A DNA stretch of 64,000 nucleotides from the NCBI GenBank assembly GCA_002452815.1, contig DKFM01000012.1, forward strand, positions 14,681 through 78,680, in the 5' to 3' direction. Origin of the DNA: Rhodobacteraceae bacterium UBA6796 (lineage in GTDB: Bacteria; Pseudomonadota; Alphaproteobacteria; Rhodobacterales; Rhodobacteraceae). Below the pieces are notes generated by a model that saw only the letters and a list, made by a program, of their open reading frames with translations, ran no database searches and was not told the DNA's origin. Each line of letters starts with the position of its first letter. Position 1 is the first letter of the stretch. The translations under genes and the position numbers were made by a program. This document shows, one piece after another, positions 52,324 through 60,822 of the stretch.

Positions 52324-54531
52324 ATGATCCGTGCACTCCATCGCTGGCCGGGTCTTCTGGCCCTCGCGCTCGTCACGATTCTCGCGCTGAGTGGCGCGGC
52401 ACTGTCGGTCTTCCCTGCGGCCGAACGGCTTGCCGCCCTGCAGCCGGAGACCGGGCTCACGGTCGCCGCCCTCGCGGACCGCATTCGGGCGGTCCATCCG
52501 GGCGTGGAGCAGATCCGCCGGTCGCCCTCGGGCCGGATCACTGCCTACTGGTTCGATCAGGGCGCGCCGGGGGCCGCCGTGATCGACCCGGCGACGGGTG
52601 AGGGCGTGGCCTCGGCCGACCCGAACCAGGCCGAACGCTGGCTCACCAACCTGCACCGCTCGCTGTTCCTCGGGGACGGCGGCCGCATCGCCATGGCCGC
52701 AGGGGCGGCCGCGATGCTGATCCTCTCGCTCTCCGGCGCGGCGCTGGTCGCGCGGCGGGCGGGAGGCTGGCGACACTGGTTCGCGCGCTTGCGCGGACCG
52801 CTTGCCGGGCGGCTGCACGTCGAGATCGCCCGGATCGCCGTCGTCGGCTTCGTTCTGTCTTCCACGACCGCCCTCTGGATGACGGCGTCGACCTTCGATC
52901 TCCTGCCGGATGGCGGCGCCATCCCGGCCATGCCGACCGAGGTCAGTGGAGCGACGGGGTTTGCGCTGGACCGGATGGCCACGCTGCAGCAGACGCCCGT
53001 CGCCGAGTTGCGCGAACTGAGCTTTCCCTATCCCGGCGACGCTACGGACGTCTTCACGCTGAAGACCGACCGTGGGACCGGGTATCTCGATCAGGGCACC
53101 GGGGCGCTGCTGGCCTGGACTGACCTGACCGGGTGGGAACGCGTTTCGGAAACCATCTACATGCTGCACACCGGACAGGGCGCGGCGACGCTTGGCCTCG
53201 TTTTGGGCCTGATGGCGCTCGGCGTCCCGGCCATGGGCGTGACTGGCGTTGTCGTCTGGCTCGCGGGACGGAGGGGGCGGCCGCGCATCCGAGGCAATCA
53301 GCCCGCGGGACGTGCCGAGACGATCCTGCTCGTCGGCAGCGAGGGCGGCAGCACCTGGGGATTTGCGGCCACGCTCCACACCGCACTGACGCAAGCCGGG
53401 CAGAAGGTACACACAACACCGATGTCGGCCTTCGCGCCAGAACGCTACGCTATGGCCCAGCGGATCATCCTGCTCGCCGCAACCTATGGCGACGGCGCGG
53501 CGCCCGCCTCGGCGAAGGGCTTTCTCGACCGGCTGAACGCGTGCGACCGGGCGGCGGACATCCCTCTTGCGGTGCTCGGCTTCGGCGATAGAAGCTTTCC
53601 GGCCTATTGCGCCTACGCGGAGTCCGTCGCAACTGCGGCAGAGGCGAAGGGCTGGCCCGAACTGCTGGCTTTCGACACAATCGACCGCCAGTCGCCGCAG
53701 GATTTCGCCCGCTGGGGCCGCGCACTGGGCGACGCTCTCAGGGTCGACCTCGAGCTGTCGCACCAGCCCGTCTTGCCGAAAACTGAAACGTTGACCCTCG
53801 TCTCGCGCCGCGACTACGGCGCCGAGGTGCAGGCCCCGACCGCGATCCTCCGCTTCGCGCTTCCGCGCGTCACGCTCTGGCAGCGGCTGGTCGGGGCGGG
53901 CTTCGCGCGGTTCGAGGCCGGTGACCTGATCGGCGTCCTGCCGGAAGGAAGCGCCGTCCCGCGGCTCTATTCGCTCGCCTCCGCGCGCTGCGACGGCTTC
54001 ATCGAGATCGTCGTGAAAAAGCACCCCGGCGGTCTCTGCTCGGGTCAGCTCACGGCCCTGGAGCCGGGCGATACGGTCACCGCCTTCCTCCGCCGCAACC
54101 CTGGCTTCCGTCCGGGGCCGAGCCGGGCACCGCTGATCCTGATCGGCGCGGGGACCGGCATCGGGCCGCTCGCGGGTTTTGTGCGCGGCAACACGCGCCG
54201 CAGGCCCATCCACCTCTTCTTCGGGATGCGGCATCCCAAAAGCGATTTCTTCTACGGCGAGGAACTGCCCGCCTGGCAGGATGAGGAACGCCTGGTGCGT
54301 CTGGTCATGGCGGTCTCGCGGGTGGAGCATCCGCACTACGTGCAGGACGCGTTGCGGGACGACGCGGCCCAGGTCACCAGACTGATCCGTGACGGGGCGC
54401 GCGTGATGGTCTGCGGCGGTCGTGAAATGGCGGCGGGCGTGGCCGATACGCTGGCCGAGATCCTCGCGCCGGCCGGGCTCACGCCGGCAGTCCTGAAGGC
54501 GGAGGGGCGGTATGTCGAAGATGTCTACTGA
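52324..54531 (+). CDS. PepSY-membrane/flavodoxin/FNR fusion reductase
   Basis: A 735-residue fusion. Residues about 1-330 form a PepSY-associated membrane domain (helices near 8-28, 121-142, 178-200, 285-310). Then a flavodoxin-like domain (ILLVGSEGGSTWGFAATLHTAL, LGFGDRSFPAYCAYAE), and a sulfite-reductase-like FAD/NAD domain (PRLYSLASARCDG, LILIGAGTGIGPLAGFVRG, FFGMRHPKSDFFYGEEL). It should pass electrons from NADPH across the membrane to a periplasmic flavoprotein. It overlaps apbE by 20 bases. Confidence 0.88.
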   Translation: MIRALHRWPGLLALALVTILALSGAALSVFPAAERLAALQPETGLTVAALADRIRAVHPGVEQIRRSPSGRITAYWFDQGAPGAAVIDPATGEGVASADPNQAERWLTNLHRSLFLGDGGRIAMAAGAAAMLILSLSGAALVARRAGGWRHWFARLRGPLAGRLHVEIARIAVVGFVLSSTTALWMTASTFDLLPDGGAIPAMPTEVSGATGFALDRMATLQQTPVAELRELSFPYPGDATDVFTLKTDRGTGYLDQGTGALLAWTDLTGWERVSETIYMLHTGQGAATLGLVLGLMALGVPAMGVTGVVVWLAGRRGRPRIRGNQPAGRAETILLVGSEGGSTWGFAATLHTALTQAGQKVHTTPMSAFAPERYAMAQRIILLAATYGDGAAPASAKGFLDRLNACDRAADIPLAVLGFGDRSFPAYCAYAESVATAAEAKGWPELLAFDTIDRQSPQDFARWGRALGDALRVDLELSHQPVLPKTETLTLVSRRDYGAEVQAPTAILRFALPRVTLWQRLVGAGFARFEAGDLIGVLPEGSAVPRLYSLASARCDGFIEIVVKKHPGGLCSGQLTALEPGDTVTAFLRRNPGFRPGPSRAPLILIGAGTGIGPLAGFVRGNTRRRPIHLFFGMRHPKSDFFYGEELPAWQDEERLVRLVMAVSRVEHPHYVQDALRDDAAQVTRLIRDGARVMVCGGREMAAGVADTLAEILAPAGLTPAVLKAEGRYVEDVY

Positions 54532-55492
54532 GCTGGTGAAGGTCGCGCTGAACGGACCGACCATGGGCACACGCTGGTCCACGCTGTTCTTCGCGGAACC
54601 GGACTTCGACCCGGCCACGGTCCGCGTGGCGCTTCAGGCGGCTGTCGATGAGGTGGACGCACAGATGTCCACCTGGAAACCCGATAGCCACCTGATGCGG
54701 CTCAATGCGGCGCCGGTCGGCGAATGGATCGCTGTTCCCGCGCGATTGCGCGAGGTGATACGCCTCGGCCTGGAGATCGGGCGCGCCTCCGGCGGGGCCT
54801 TCGATATCGGCATGGGCGACGCGGTTAAAGCTTGGGGCTTCGGGCCAGGAGACGTCACGCCGGATGGCATCCGCGCAGCGATGAAAAACCCTCGTTGCCC
54901 GGCGCATGAAGTCCTGGAGTTCGACGGCGACCACGTTCGCAAGACCGCGCCCGTCGCGCTCGACCTCAACGGTATCGCCAAGGGTTATGGCGTCGACCGC
55001 CTGGCCGAGACCCTGCGCGATCATGGGATTTCCGCCGGACTCATAGGGATTGACGGCGAGATGCGGGCGATGGGTGTGCGGCCAGACGGCGAGGCCTGGA
55101 CCATCGCGGTCGAGGCGCCGGACTCCGAGCGCCGAAGGCCGCATTCAATCCTCGCGCTGCAGGACGCGGCCGTCGCGACCTCGGGCGACTACCGCCACTG
55201 GGTCGAGGTGCAGGGTCGCCGTCTCTCGCACACAATGGATCCGAGACGCGGCGCGCCGCTGATCGCGTCGCCTGCCTCCGTCACCGTCGTTGCCCGCAGC
55301 TGTGCCGAGGCCGATGCCTGGGCAACGGTGCTTATGGTGCTCGGTCTCGACAAAGGAGCGAAACTCGCAAGAAAACAAGGGCTTGACGCCCTGTTCCTCC
55401 TGCGCGATGATGCAGGGAGCGCGAGGGGCGTAGGAGTCGGACGACTTTTTTCCGAAGAGCCAGCGGCGATGACCCCAGCAGAGGGGAGATAA
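54512..55492 (+). CDS. apbE: FAD:protein FMN transferase ApbE
   Basis: A 326-residue ApbE: GPTMGTRWSTLFF, MSTWKPDSHLMRLNAAPVGEW, GGAFDIGMGDAVKAWGFGP, LDLNGIAKGYGVDRLAE and DYRHWVEVQGRRLSHTMDPRRGAPL are the family blocks, including FAD and metal ligands. ApbE links FMN to Thr/Ser of target proteins outside the cytoplasm, but no signal peptide is evident here at the chosen start. GGAGG precedes ATG 54512. The target is probably the DUF2271 protein. Confidence 0.92.
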   Translation: MSKMSTELVKVALNGPTMGTRWSTLFFAEPDFDPATVRVALQAAVDEVDAQMSTWKPDSHLMRLNAAPVGEWIAVPARLREVIRLGLEIGRASGGAFDIGMGDAVKAWGFGPGDVTPDGIRAAMKNPRCPAHEVLEFDGDHVRKTAPVALDLNGIAKGYGVDRLAETLRDHGISAGLIGIDGEMRAMGVRPDGEAWTIAVEAPDSERRRPHSILALQDAAVATSGDYRHWVEVQGRRLSHTMDPRRGAPLIASPASVTVVARSCAEADAWATVLMVLGLDKGAKLARKQGLDALFLLRDDAGSARGVGVGRLFSEEPAAMTPAEGR

Positions 55493-55497
55493 GCCGA

Positions 55498-57405
55498 ATG
55501 GACCAGACCCGCACCGATCGCTTCAAGACCGCAATTCTGCTTCTGGCCGTGATTGGTCTGATCGCGGGTCTTGCATTCTATTTCGCTGGCAGGCGCGACA
55601 TCGCGAACATCGTCTGGTTCGCCGGGGTTGTTCCAGCCCTTGCCGCGCTCACAGTCGAGATCCTGCGCAGCATTGGACGCGGCGAGGTGGGCCTCGATAT
55701 CGTCGCAGCGCTGTCGATGACTGCCGCGCTCGTCTTCGGTGAGACTCTCGCCGCGGCGGTCGTCGCGGTGATGTATTCCGGTGGCACCTTCCTCGAAAGC
55801 TTCGCAGAAGGCCGCGCCCGGCACGAGATGCACGACCTGTTGTCCCGAGTTCCGCGGACAGCGACACGGCATCGCAATGGCGGCCTCGAAGATATACCGC
55901 TTGAGGAAATCGCTCCCGGCGATCGGCTGCTGATCCGTCAGGGCGACGTGGTGCCGGTGGACGGCACGGTGGCCTCTGACGCGGCCTTTGTCGATACTTC
56001 GGCGCTGACCGGCGAGTCGCTACCGGTGCGGCTTGCACGCGGGGCCGAGGCCATGAGCGGCTCTACCAATGCAGGCGAGGCTTTCGACGTCACGGCGACC
56101 CGCGAGGCCAAGGACAGCACCTATGCCGGAATCGTCAGACTGGTCGAGGAGGCGCAGGCGTCCAAGGCACCGATGTCACGGCTGGCCGACCGATGGTCTC
56201 TGGGATTCCTGGCCGTCACCGTGACCATAGCCTTCGCTGCCTGGTGGTTCACCGGCGACCCCATCCGGGCCGTCGCCGTTCTGGTCGTGGCGACGCCCTG
56301 TCCGCTGATCCTCGCCGTTCCTGTGGCGCTGGTCGCGGGCCTGTCGCGAGCCGCGCATTTCGGCGTGCTGATCAAGGGCGCGGGGCCACTCGAAACGATG
56401 GCGCGGATCCGCACGCTCATCCTCGACAAAACCGGAACGCTGACGGATGGCCGCCCGAAGATCGTGTCGATAAATAGTGCGGATGGCATGGACGAGGACG
56501 ACATCCTGCTCTTTGCGGCATCCCTCGATCAGGCCTCCAAGCACCCAGTGGCACAGGCCGTCGTCGCCGCCGCGAAGGAGCGGGGCTTCTCTCTACCCGT
56601 TCCGTCAGACGTGGCGGAGATTCCGGGCGAAGGCGTCGTCGGCTATGTCGAAGGCCGGAAGATCATCGTCGGCGGGGATGCCTTCGTCGCATCCCGCGTC
56701 GGACGGCGGCCCGGCGATCATTCCGCCATCGCCGCTGGTTCGGTCCTCGTTGCTGTCGCGGTCGACGGGCACATGGTAGGGCATCTCGTCATGTCCGATC
56801 CCCTGCGCGACGGCGCGGGCCAGATGCTGGACGGGCTGCGGCGCGAGGGGATCGCGCGTATCCTGCTCGCGACCGGAGACCGCGCTGACGTGGCCGAGCG
56901 TGTCACCGAAGGGCTTGGGCTCGACGGTCTGCGGGCCGGGCTGACACCGGACCAGAAAGTGTTGCTCGTTCTCACCGAGCGCAAGAACGGCCCGGTGATG
57001 ATGGTGGGCGACGGGGTCAACGACGCGCCCGCGCTCGCAGCGGCAGACGTGGGCGTCGCCATGGGCGCACGGGGCGCGGCGGCCTCGGCGGAGGCGGCGG
57101 ATGTCGTGCTGCTTGTCGACCGTATCGACCGCCTCGGGCCAGGGATCGAGATCGCGCGCGGCGCGCGCCGCATCGCTGTCGAAAGCGTTGTCGCCGGGAT
57201 CGGCCTTTCGGTCATGGGCATGATCGCGGCGGCTTTCGGCTATCTCACTCCGGTGCAGGGGGCGCTCCTGCAGGAGGTCATCGACGTTGCAGTGATCCTG
57301 AACGCCCTCCGCGCGCTGCGCATCGCGCCCCATGAACCCACTATTCCGAAACCAAAGGCTGTCTCCTCCGGGCAGGATGACATCGCGCAAGGAGCCACGC
57401 CATGA
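55498..57405 (+). CDS. Metal-transporting P1B-type ATPase
   Basis: A 635-residue ATPase without an N-terminal heavy-metal-binding domain. The actuator motif is TGES (SALTGESLPV), the phosphorylation site LILDKTGTLTDG, the HP motif SKHPVAQAVV, the hinge MVGDGVNDAPAL. The membrane metal motif is ATPCPL instead of the CPC of Cu/Zn pumps, so metal specificity may differ (Mn, Fe, Co possible). It follows apbE by five bases and overlaps the VIT-like gene by four. Confidence 0.92.
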   Translation: MDQTRTDRFKTAILLLAVIGLIAGLAFYFAGRRDIANIVWFAGVVPALAALTVEILRSIGRGEVGLDIVAALSMTAALVFGETLAAAVVAVMYSGGTFLESFAEGRARHEMHDLLSRVPRTATRHRNGGLEDIPLEEIAPGDRLLIRQGDVVPVDGTVASDAAFVDTSALTGESLPVRLARGAEAMSGSTNAGEAFDVTATREAKDSTYAGIVRLVEEAQASKAPMSRLADRWSLGFLAVTVTIAFAAWWFTGDPIRAVAVLVVATPCPLILAVPVALVAGLSRAAHFGVLIKGAGPLETMARIRTLILDKTGTLTDGRPKIVSINSADGMDEDDILLFAASLDQASKHPVAQAVVAAAKERGFSLPVPSDVAEIPGEGVVGYVEGRKIIVGGDAFVASRVGRRPGDHSAIAAGSVLVAVAVDGHMVGHLVMSDPLRDGAGQMLDGLRREGIARILLATGDRADVAERVTEGLGLDGLRAGLTPDQKVLLVLTERKNGPVMMVGDGVNDAPALAAADVGVAMGARGAAASAEAADVVLLVDRIDRLGPGIEIARGARRIAVESVVAGIGLSVMGMIAAAFGYLTPVQGALLQEVIDVAVILNALRALRIAPHEPTIPKPKAVSSGQDDIAQGATP

Positions 57406-58103
57406 GCCGCCTCTCGCATTCCGAAATCCACATGGTGCATCGCATCGGCTGGCTGCGGGCCGCCGTTCTCGGCGCGAACGACGGGCTGGTGTCGACGGCA
57501 AGCCTCGTGGTCGGCGTCGCCGCAGCAGGATCGGGAAAGCCGGAGGTCCTTATAGCGGGGCTGGCTGGCCTCGTGGCCGGCGCGATGTCCATGGCGGCAG
57601 GCGAGTACGTCTCAGTCAGTTCTCAGACTGACGCGGAAAACGCTGACCTTGCGCGCGAGACCCGCGAACTGGCGGAAACACCCGAGGCCGAACTCGAAGA
57701 ACTTACCCAAATCTATGTCGAGCGAGGGCTGGACCGAGACCTTGCCGAAAAGGTGGCCGTGCAACTGACCGAACGTGACGCGCTCGGATCGCATGCCCGC
57801 GACGAGCTTGGCATCTCCGAGACCGTGACAGCCCGCCCGATCCAGGCCGCCTTGGTGTCGGCGCTGACCTTCGCCGTGGGTGCGGTGCTGCCCTTGATCG
57901 TCGCACTGGTCGTCCCGGATGCACGGATCGTTTTCTTGGTCGCCGTGTCGACGATCCTCGGCCTCGCGGTTCTTGGTGGATTAGGCGCTTCTGCTGGCGG
58001 TGCTGGTGTTATTCGAGGTGCTGCAAGGGTCACGCTCTGGGGTGCACTCGCCATGGCGGCGACCGCTGGAGTCGGTGCGCTGTTCGGGGTCGCCGTAGGC
58101 TAG
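57402..58103 (+). CDS. VIT1/CCC1-family Fe/Mn transporter
   Basis: A 233-residue transporter: AAVLGANDGLVSTASLVVGVAAAG and MAAGEYVSVSSQ are the VIT family blocks, followed by an acidic metal-binding helical part (ETPEAELEELTQIYVERGLD) and three C-terminal membrane helices. VIT proteins export Fe2+ or Mn2+ from the cytoplasm. It closes the redox/metal operon. Its end abuts a broken H-NS-like gene. Confidence 0.92.
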   Translation: MSRLSHSEIHMVHRIGWLRAAVLGANDGLVSTASLVVGVAAAGSGKPEVLIAGLAGLVAGAMSMAAGEYVSVSSQTDAENADLARETRELAETPEAELEELTQIYVERGLDRDLAEKVAVQLTERDALGSHARDELGISETVTARPIQAALVSALTFAVGAVLPLIVALVVPDARIVFLVAVSTILGLAVLGGLGASAGGAGVIRGAARVTLWGALAMAATAGVGALFGVAVG

Positions 58104-58250
58104 GGAGTAGCCGAGGTCTCGGGCGGAAGCTTCCACGTTGGCGCGGGCTTCCACCTTGTGCCGATCTTCGAATGTGGCAATCGCTTTGGCGACGTCATTC
58201 TGCATTTTCTTCAGCTCGCTGAGCGACAGTACGTCGAGATCGAAAGCAGC
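58098..58250 (-). pseudogene. Truncated H-NS-family gene fragment
   Basis: The minus strand encodes FDLDVLSLSELKKMQNDVAK and continues AIATFEDRHKVEARANVEAS to ARDLGYSLA, the N-terminal oligomerisation region of alphaproteobacterial H-NS-like proteins. After that the frame runs into the reverse strand of the VIT gene, and the C-terminal DNA-binding part is gone. No clear start codon of its own remains. It marks a junction where the redox/metal island was joined to plasmid DNA. Confidence 0.65.
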
Positions 58251-58635
58251 CGTTGGTGCGGTCCGTGTCCTGAATATTCCGGTATCGATAGCCCGTCGCG
58301 GCAAGGCCCTGCATTCCGCAGCACGGAAGGGCAGGGGGGCGAGAGCCGGTGATAGCCACTTGGGCCGCTAGCGGCGTGCTGGGCTTGGGGTAAAGCAGTC
58401 CCGATGGGCAAGGGGACATGGTCTGGCATGGGCTCCCCGTATCTCTCTGTCTCCTGGGCCATCCCTTCGACTGACAATCCCCTAATCCCGTTCGATCTCC
58501 TGCGCGCAACCCCGCGTCAGTCCGGGCCGTGTTGGCTGCCTTTGGCGTCCTGCCCGCTCCACCCCGGTCCTCTGGGGGTGTCCGGTGTCCATGCTGTCCA
58601 CCGTGCACGCGTCACCCGACGGGCTTTTTCAGGGT
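58251..58635. other. Intergenic region between H-NS fragment and ssb leader
   Basis: No convincing gene; G/C-rich with short repeats. It probably contains the ssb promoter. Confidence 0.4.
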
Positions 58636-58664
58636 CTTGTCGAAGGGACGGTCCCGAAGACAGG
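58636..58664 (+). promoter_or_regulatory. Nested-hairpin leader, copy F (ssb)
   Basis: Outer stem CTTGTC (58636-58641) with GACAGG (58659-58664); inner hairpin GGGA-CGG-TCC C (58645-58655). AGGAG follows at 58671 and ATG at 58682. Confidence 0.6.
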
Positions 58665-58681
58665 AAAAACAGGAGCTTATC

Positions 58682-59086
58682 ATGCAGAACATCGTCATCC
58701 TCGCCGGCAACATCGGTCAGACCCCCGAAGTCCGCACCACCCAGAGCGGCACCAAGATCACCAACTTCAGCCTCGCCACCTCGCGTCCCCGCCTCTCGGA
58801 AGGCCGTGTGATGCGCGACGAAAACGGCTACCGGGTCATGGACACCGAATGGCACCGCATCACCTGCTTCAACGGACTCGGCAAGACGGTCGCCGAGCAT
58901 TGCGAAAAGGGCATGAAGGTCCTCGTCCACGGCCGCATTCACTACACCAAGTGGATCGACAGCATGGGGAACGACCGCTACGGCTGCGAGATCATCGCCG
59001 AGAAGGTCGACTTCCTGAGCCGTCCGAAGTCGGCCGAGAACGAAAACCCCGAGTTGGTCGACCGCGACGACGAGATCCCGTTCTGA
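58682..59086 (+). CDS. ssb: Plasmid-type single-stranded DNA-binding protein
   Basis: A 134-residue SSB: MQNIVILAGNIGQTPEVRTTQSGTKITNFSLAT-type OB-fold (e.g. VILAGNIGQTPEVR), DTEWHRITCFN, GMKVLVHGRIHYTKW, and the acidic tail DRDDEIPF that recruits partners. It is shorter than chromosomal SSB because the linker is short. Plasmid ssb genes protect incoming single strands after conjugation. AGGAG lies six bases before ATG. Confidence 0.93.
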   Translation: MQNIVILAGNIGQTPEVRTTQSGTKITNFSLATSRPRLSEGRVMRDENGYRVMDTEWHRITCFNGLGKTVAEHCEKGMKVLVHGRIHYTKWIDSMGNDRYGCEIIAEKVDFLSRPKSAENENPELVDRDDEIPF

Positions 59087-59110
59087 AAGGAACGGGGTCT
59101 CCCCCTCGGG

Positions 59111-59132
59111 CCCGGCGGGGAAAGCCGCCGGG
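59111..59132 (+). terminator. Hairpin after ssb
   Basis: CCCGGCGG and CCGCCGGG enclose GGAAAG; a weak T-run follows. It lies between convergent genes and may serve both. Confidence 0.45.
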
Positions 59133-59143
59133 TCTGTTAAACT

Positions 59144-59740
59144 TCAGTCTTGCGTCTTCATCGCCGCCAGCTTCTTGTCGATCCTACCGATGTGGTGGTC
59201 CCAGTCATCTGCCCAGCCCTCGGCTTTCGCTTGCTCGCAGAGCGCCCTCGCCAAGGTCCAGTTGCCGCGCTTCTCTTCGATGATGCGAAGCTGCCGGTAG
59301 CCCGCGTGGGCAGGGATGAAGCCCCAGTTCTTGTCCTCGCGGAAGAACCGGGCGACATTAGCCCCGAGGCCGATCTGGCGCTCGAAACTCTTCACTGCTT
59401 CGTCCAAGGCGAATGGATCGTGATCGCGCCACCGGTAATAGAACCCACCCCTGACCGCAAAGTAGAAGTGCAGGTCAAGAACCGGGACGTTCTCGTTCAC
59501 CAGCGTGTCCGCCCGATCTAGCAGCTTGTACCCCAGATGGCGCAGGTGCTCCTTCTTCAGGTATTCAGCCAGTGCGCCGAGGCTGTTCGGATTGGTCGAC
59601 CGCGCAAGGCTTTCCGCCGTGCCTCCGCCGAGTGGCGCGAAGACCCCTTCTATGGTCGCGTGTTCCTCCGGCGTGAACGTGTCCGTCCACCAGTCACCGG
59701 TCGGTTGCGATTCGGCCTTTCGACGGAAAAATGGCAGCAT
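59144..59740 (-). CDS. Hypothetical protein, possibly TPR-like
   Basis: A 198-residue protein beginning MLPFFRRKAESQPTGDWW. It is helical, with LARALCEQAKAEGWADDWDHHIGRIDKKLA at the end resembling a TPR-type helix pair. No family assigned. The start 59740 faces the gene at 59780, so the two share a 39-base promoter region and may be functionally linked. Confidence 0.65.
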   Translation of the reverse strand: MLPFFRRKAESQPTGDWWTDTFTPEEHATIEGVFAPLGGGTAESLARSTNPNSLGALAEYLKKEHLRHLGYKLLDRADTLVNENVPVLDLHFYFAVRGGFYYRWRDHDPFALDEAVKSFERQIGLGANVARFFREDKNWGFIPAHAGYRQLRIIEEKRGNWTLARALCEQAKAEGWADDWDHHIGRIDKKLAAMKTQD

Positions 59741-59779
59741 CCTGTATCCCTTTCCCGCCACCGTGGGTAGCATCGCACT

Positions 59780-60685
59780 ATGCAAATACCTGACGACATC
59801 ACACCCATCCTGCGCGAGATCGACCAGTCGCTCAAGGAAAAGGCAATACCGCCGCACTCACGCCCCATAATGGCGGTGCTCGAGTTCGGAAATAGGTTCC
59901 GCATCAGTCTTCCGATTGCGAAGCTCCCGCCCGGTGCACCGGCAGAACTGGTCGCGACCAGCGTATACACCGACCGCATTCACCGCTGGTACGAAGAGGT
60001 CTATGGCGACCTGATCAAGACCGATTTCTCTGAGAAGGCCAAGGTCGCGGTCCTCGCGGATGGGGACATCTGGGAGATGCGGATTCCACTGATCTACGGG
60101 ACAGTGGTCATCGAGGCCAAACGCGATCTGCCCAGCGACACATGGAACAGAGTCGGGACACAGGTTCTCAACGTCAACGCATGCGTCTCGCTGACGGGCA
60201 TCACCGAGGCCCGCCTGAAGCACTTTTCCGACGACGACCTGAACGAGGTCTACGGGCTGTTCGTGGTCGGGCTAGATGTTCGTGATGCTTTCAAGCGGTT
60301 CCGCAAGTCCGACCCGATGTTCGCCGCCGCCGAACAGGATTGGTTCGCAGCAGTCGCGCATATGACCAACCAATCCCCGAACTGGGGGCAGGCCCGGTGG
60401 TCCTCGCTACAGATGACCGAGAAGTTCATGAAGGGCTTGATTGCCATCATCGGGGATTACGAGGTTCCATGGGGGCACAAGCTGAAAGAGCCGCATGACG
60501 TCCTTGCCAAATCAATCCGAGGCCTCGACCTTCGCCACCTAATTGCAGACATCCAGTGTGACGCTTCGGTTCGGTACAACGACCCGAAGATGCCTTCCAC
60601 ACGCCAGCAGGCCTACGCTGCCCACAAGGCCAGCCTGCTCGTCGTGCGGGTCTTGGGCGACGTCCAGTACAGCCAAAACCGATGA
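59780..60685 (+). CDS. Hypothetical protein with HEPN-like C-terminal region
   Basis: A 301-residue protein. The C-terminal 100 residues (SSLQMTEKFMKGLIAIIGDYEV, HKLKEPHDVLAKSIRGLDL, AYAAHKASLLVVRVLGDVQ) have the helical layout of HEPN domains, but I do not see an Rx4-6H RNase motif. The N-terminal 180 residues are unassigned. It is divergent from the gene at 59144. Confidence 0.65.
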   Translation: MQIPDDITPILREIDQSLKEKAIPPHSRPIMAVLEFGNRFRISLPIAKLPPGAPAELVATSVYTDRIHRWYEEVYGDLIKTDFSEKAKVAVLADGDIWEMRIPLIYGTVVIEAKRDLPSDTWNRVGTQVLNVNACVSLTGITEARLKHFSDDDLNEVYGLFVVGLDVRDAFKRFRKSDPMFAAAEQDWFAAVAHMTNQSPNWGQARWSSLQMTEKFMKGLIAIIGDYEVPWGHKLKEPHDVLAKSIRGLDLRHLIADIQCDASVRYNDPKMPSTRQQAYAAHKASLLVVRVLGDVQYSQNR

Positions 60686-60766
60686 CTACCCGCAAGCCTC
60701 GCACACTGCCGCTTTGCTCTAATTCGCCATTGTGAACCCAAGAGTGAGAGGAGTGCCGGTTTCCCG

Positions 60767-60810
60767 GTGACGGGTTGAGGGTTGGGAGAGTGGCTCCCGG
60801 CGCCTGTCAC
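60767..60810 (+). promoter_or_regulatory. Nested-hairpin leader, copy B (DUF932 gene)
   Basis: Outer stem GTGACGGG (60767-60774) with CCTGTCAC (60803-60810); inner hairpin GGGAG (60784-60788) with CTCCC (60794-60798). GGAG follows at 60812; 12 bases separate stem and ATG, as in copies A and C. Confidence 0.72.
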
Positions 60811-60822
60811 GGGAGATAGCCG

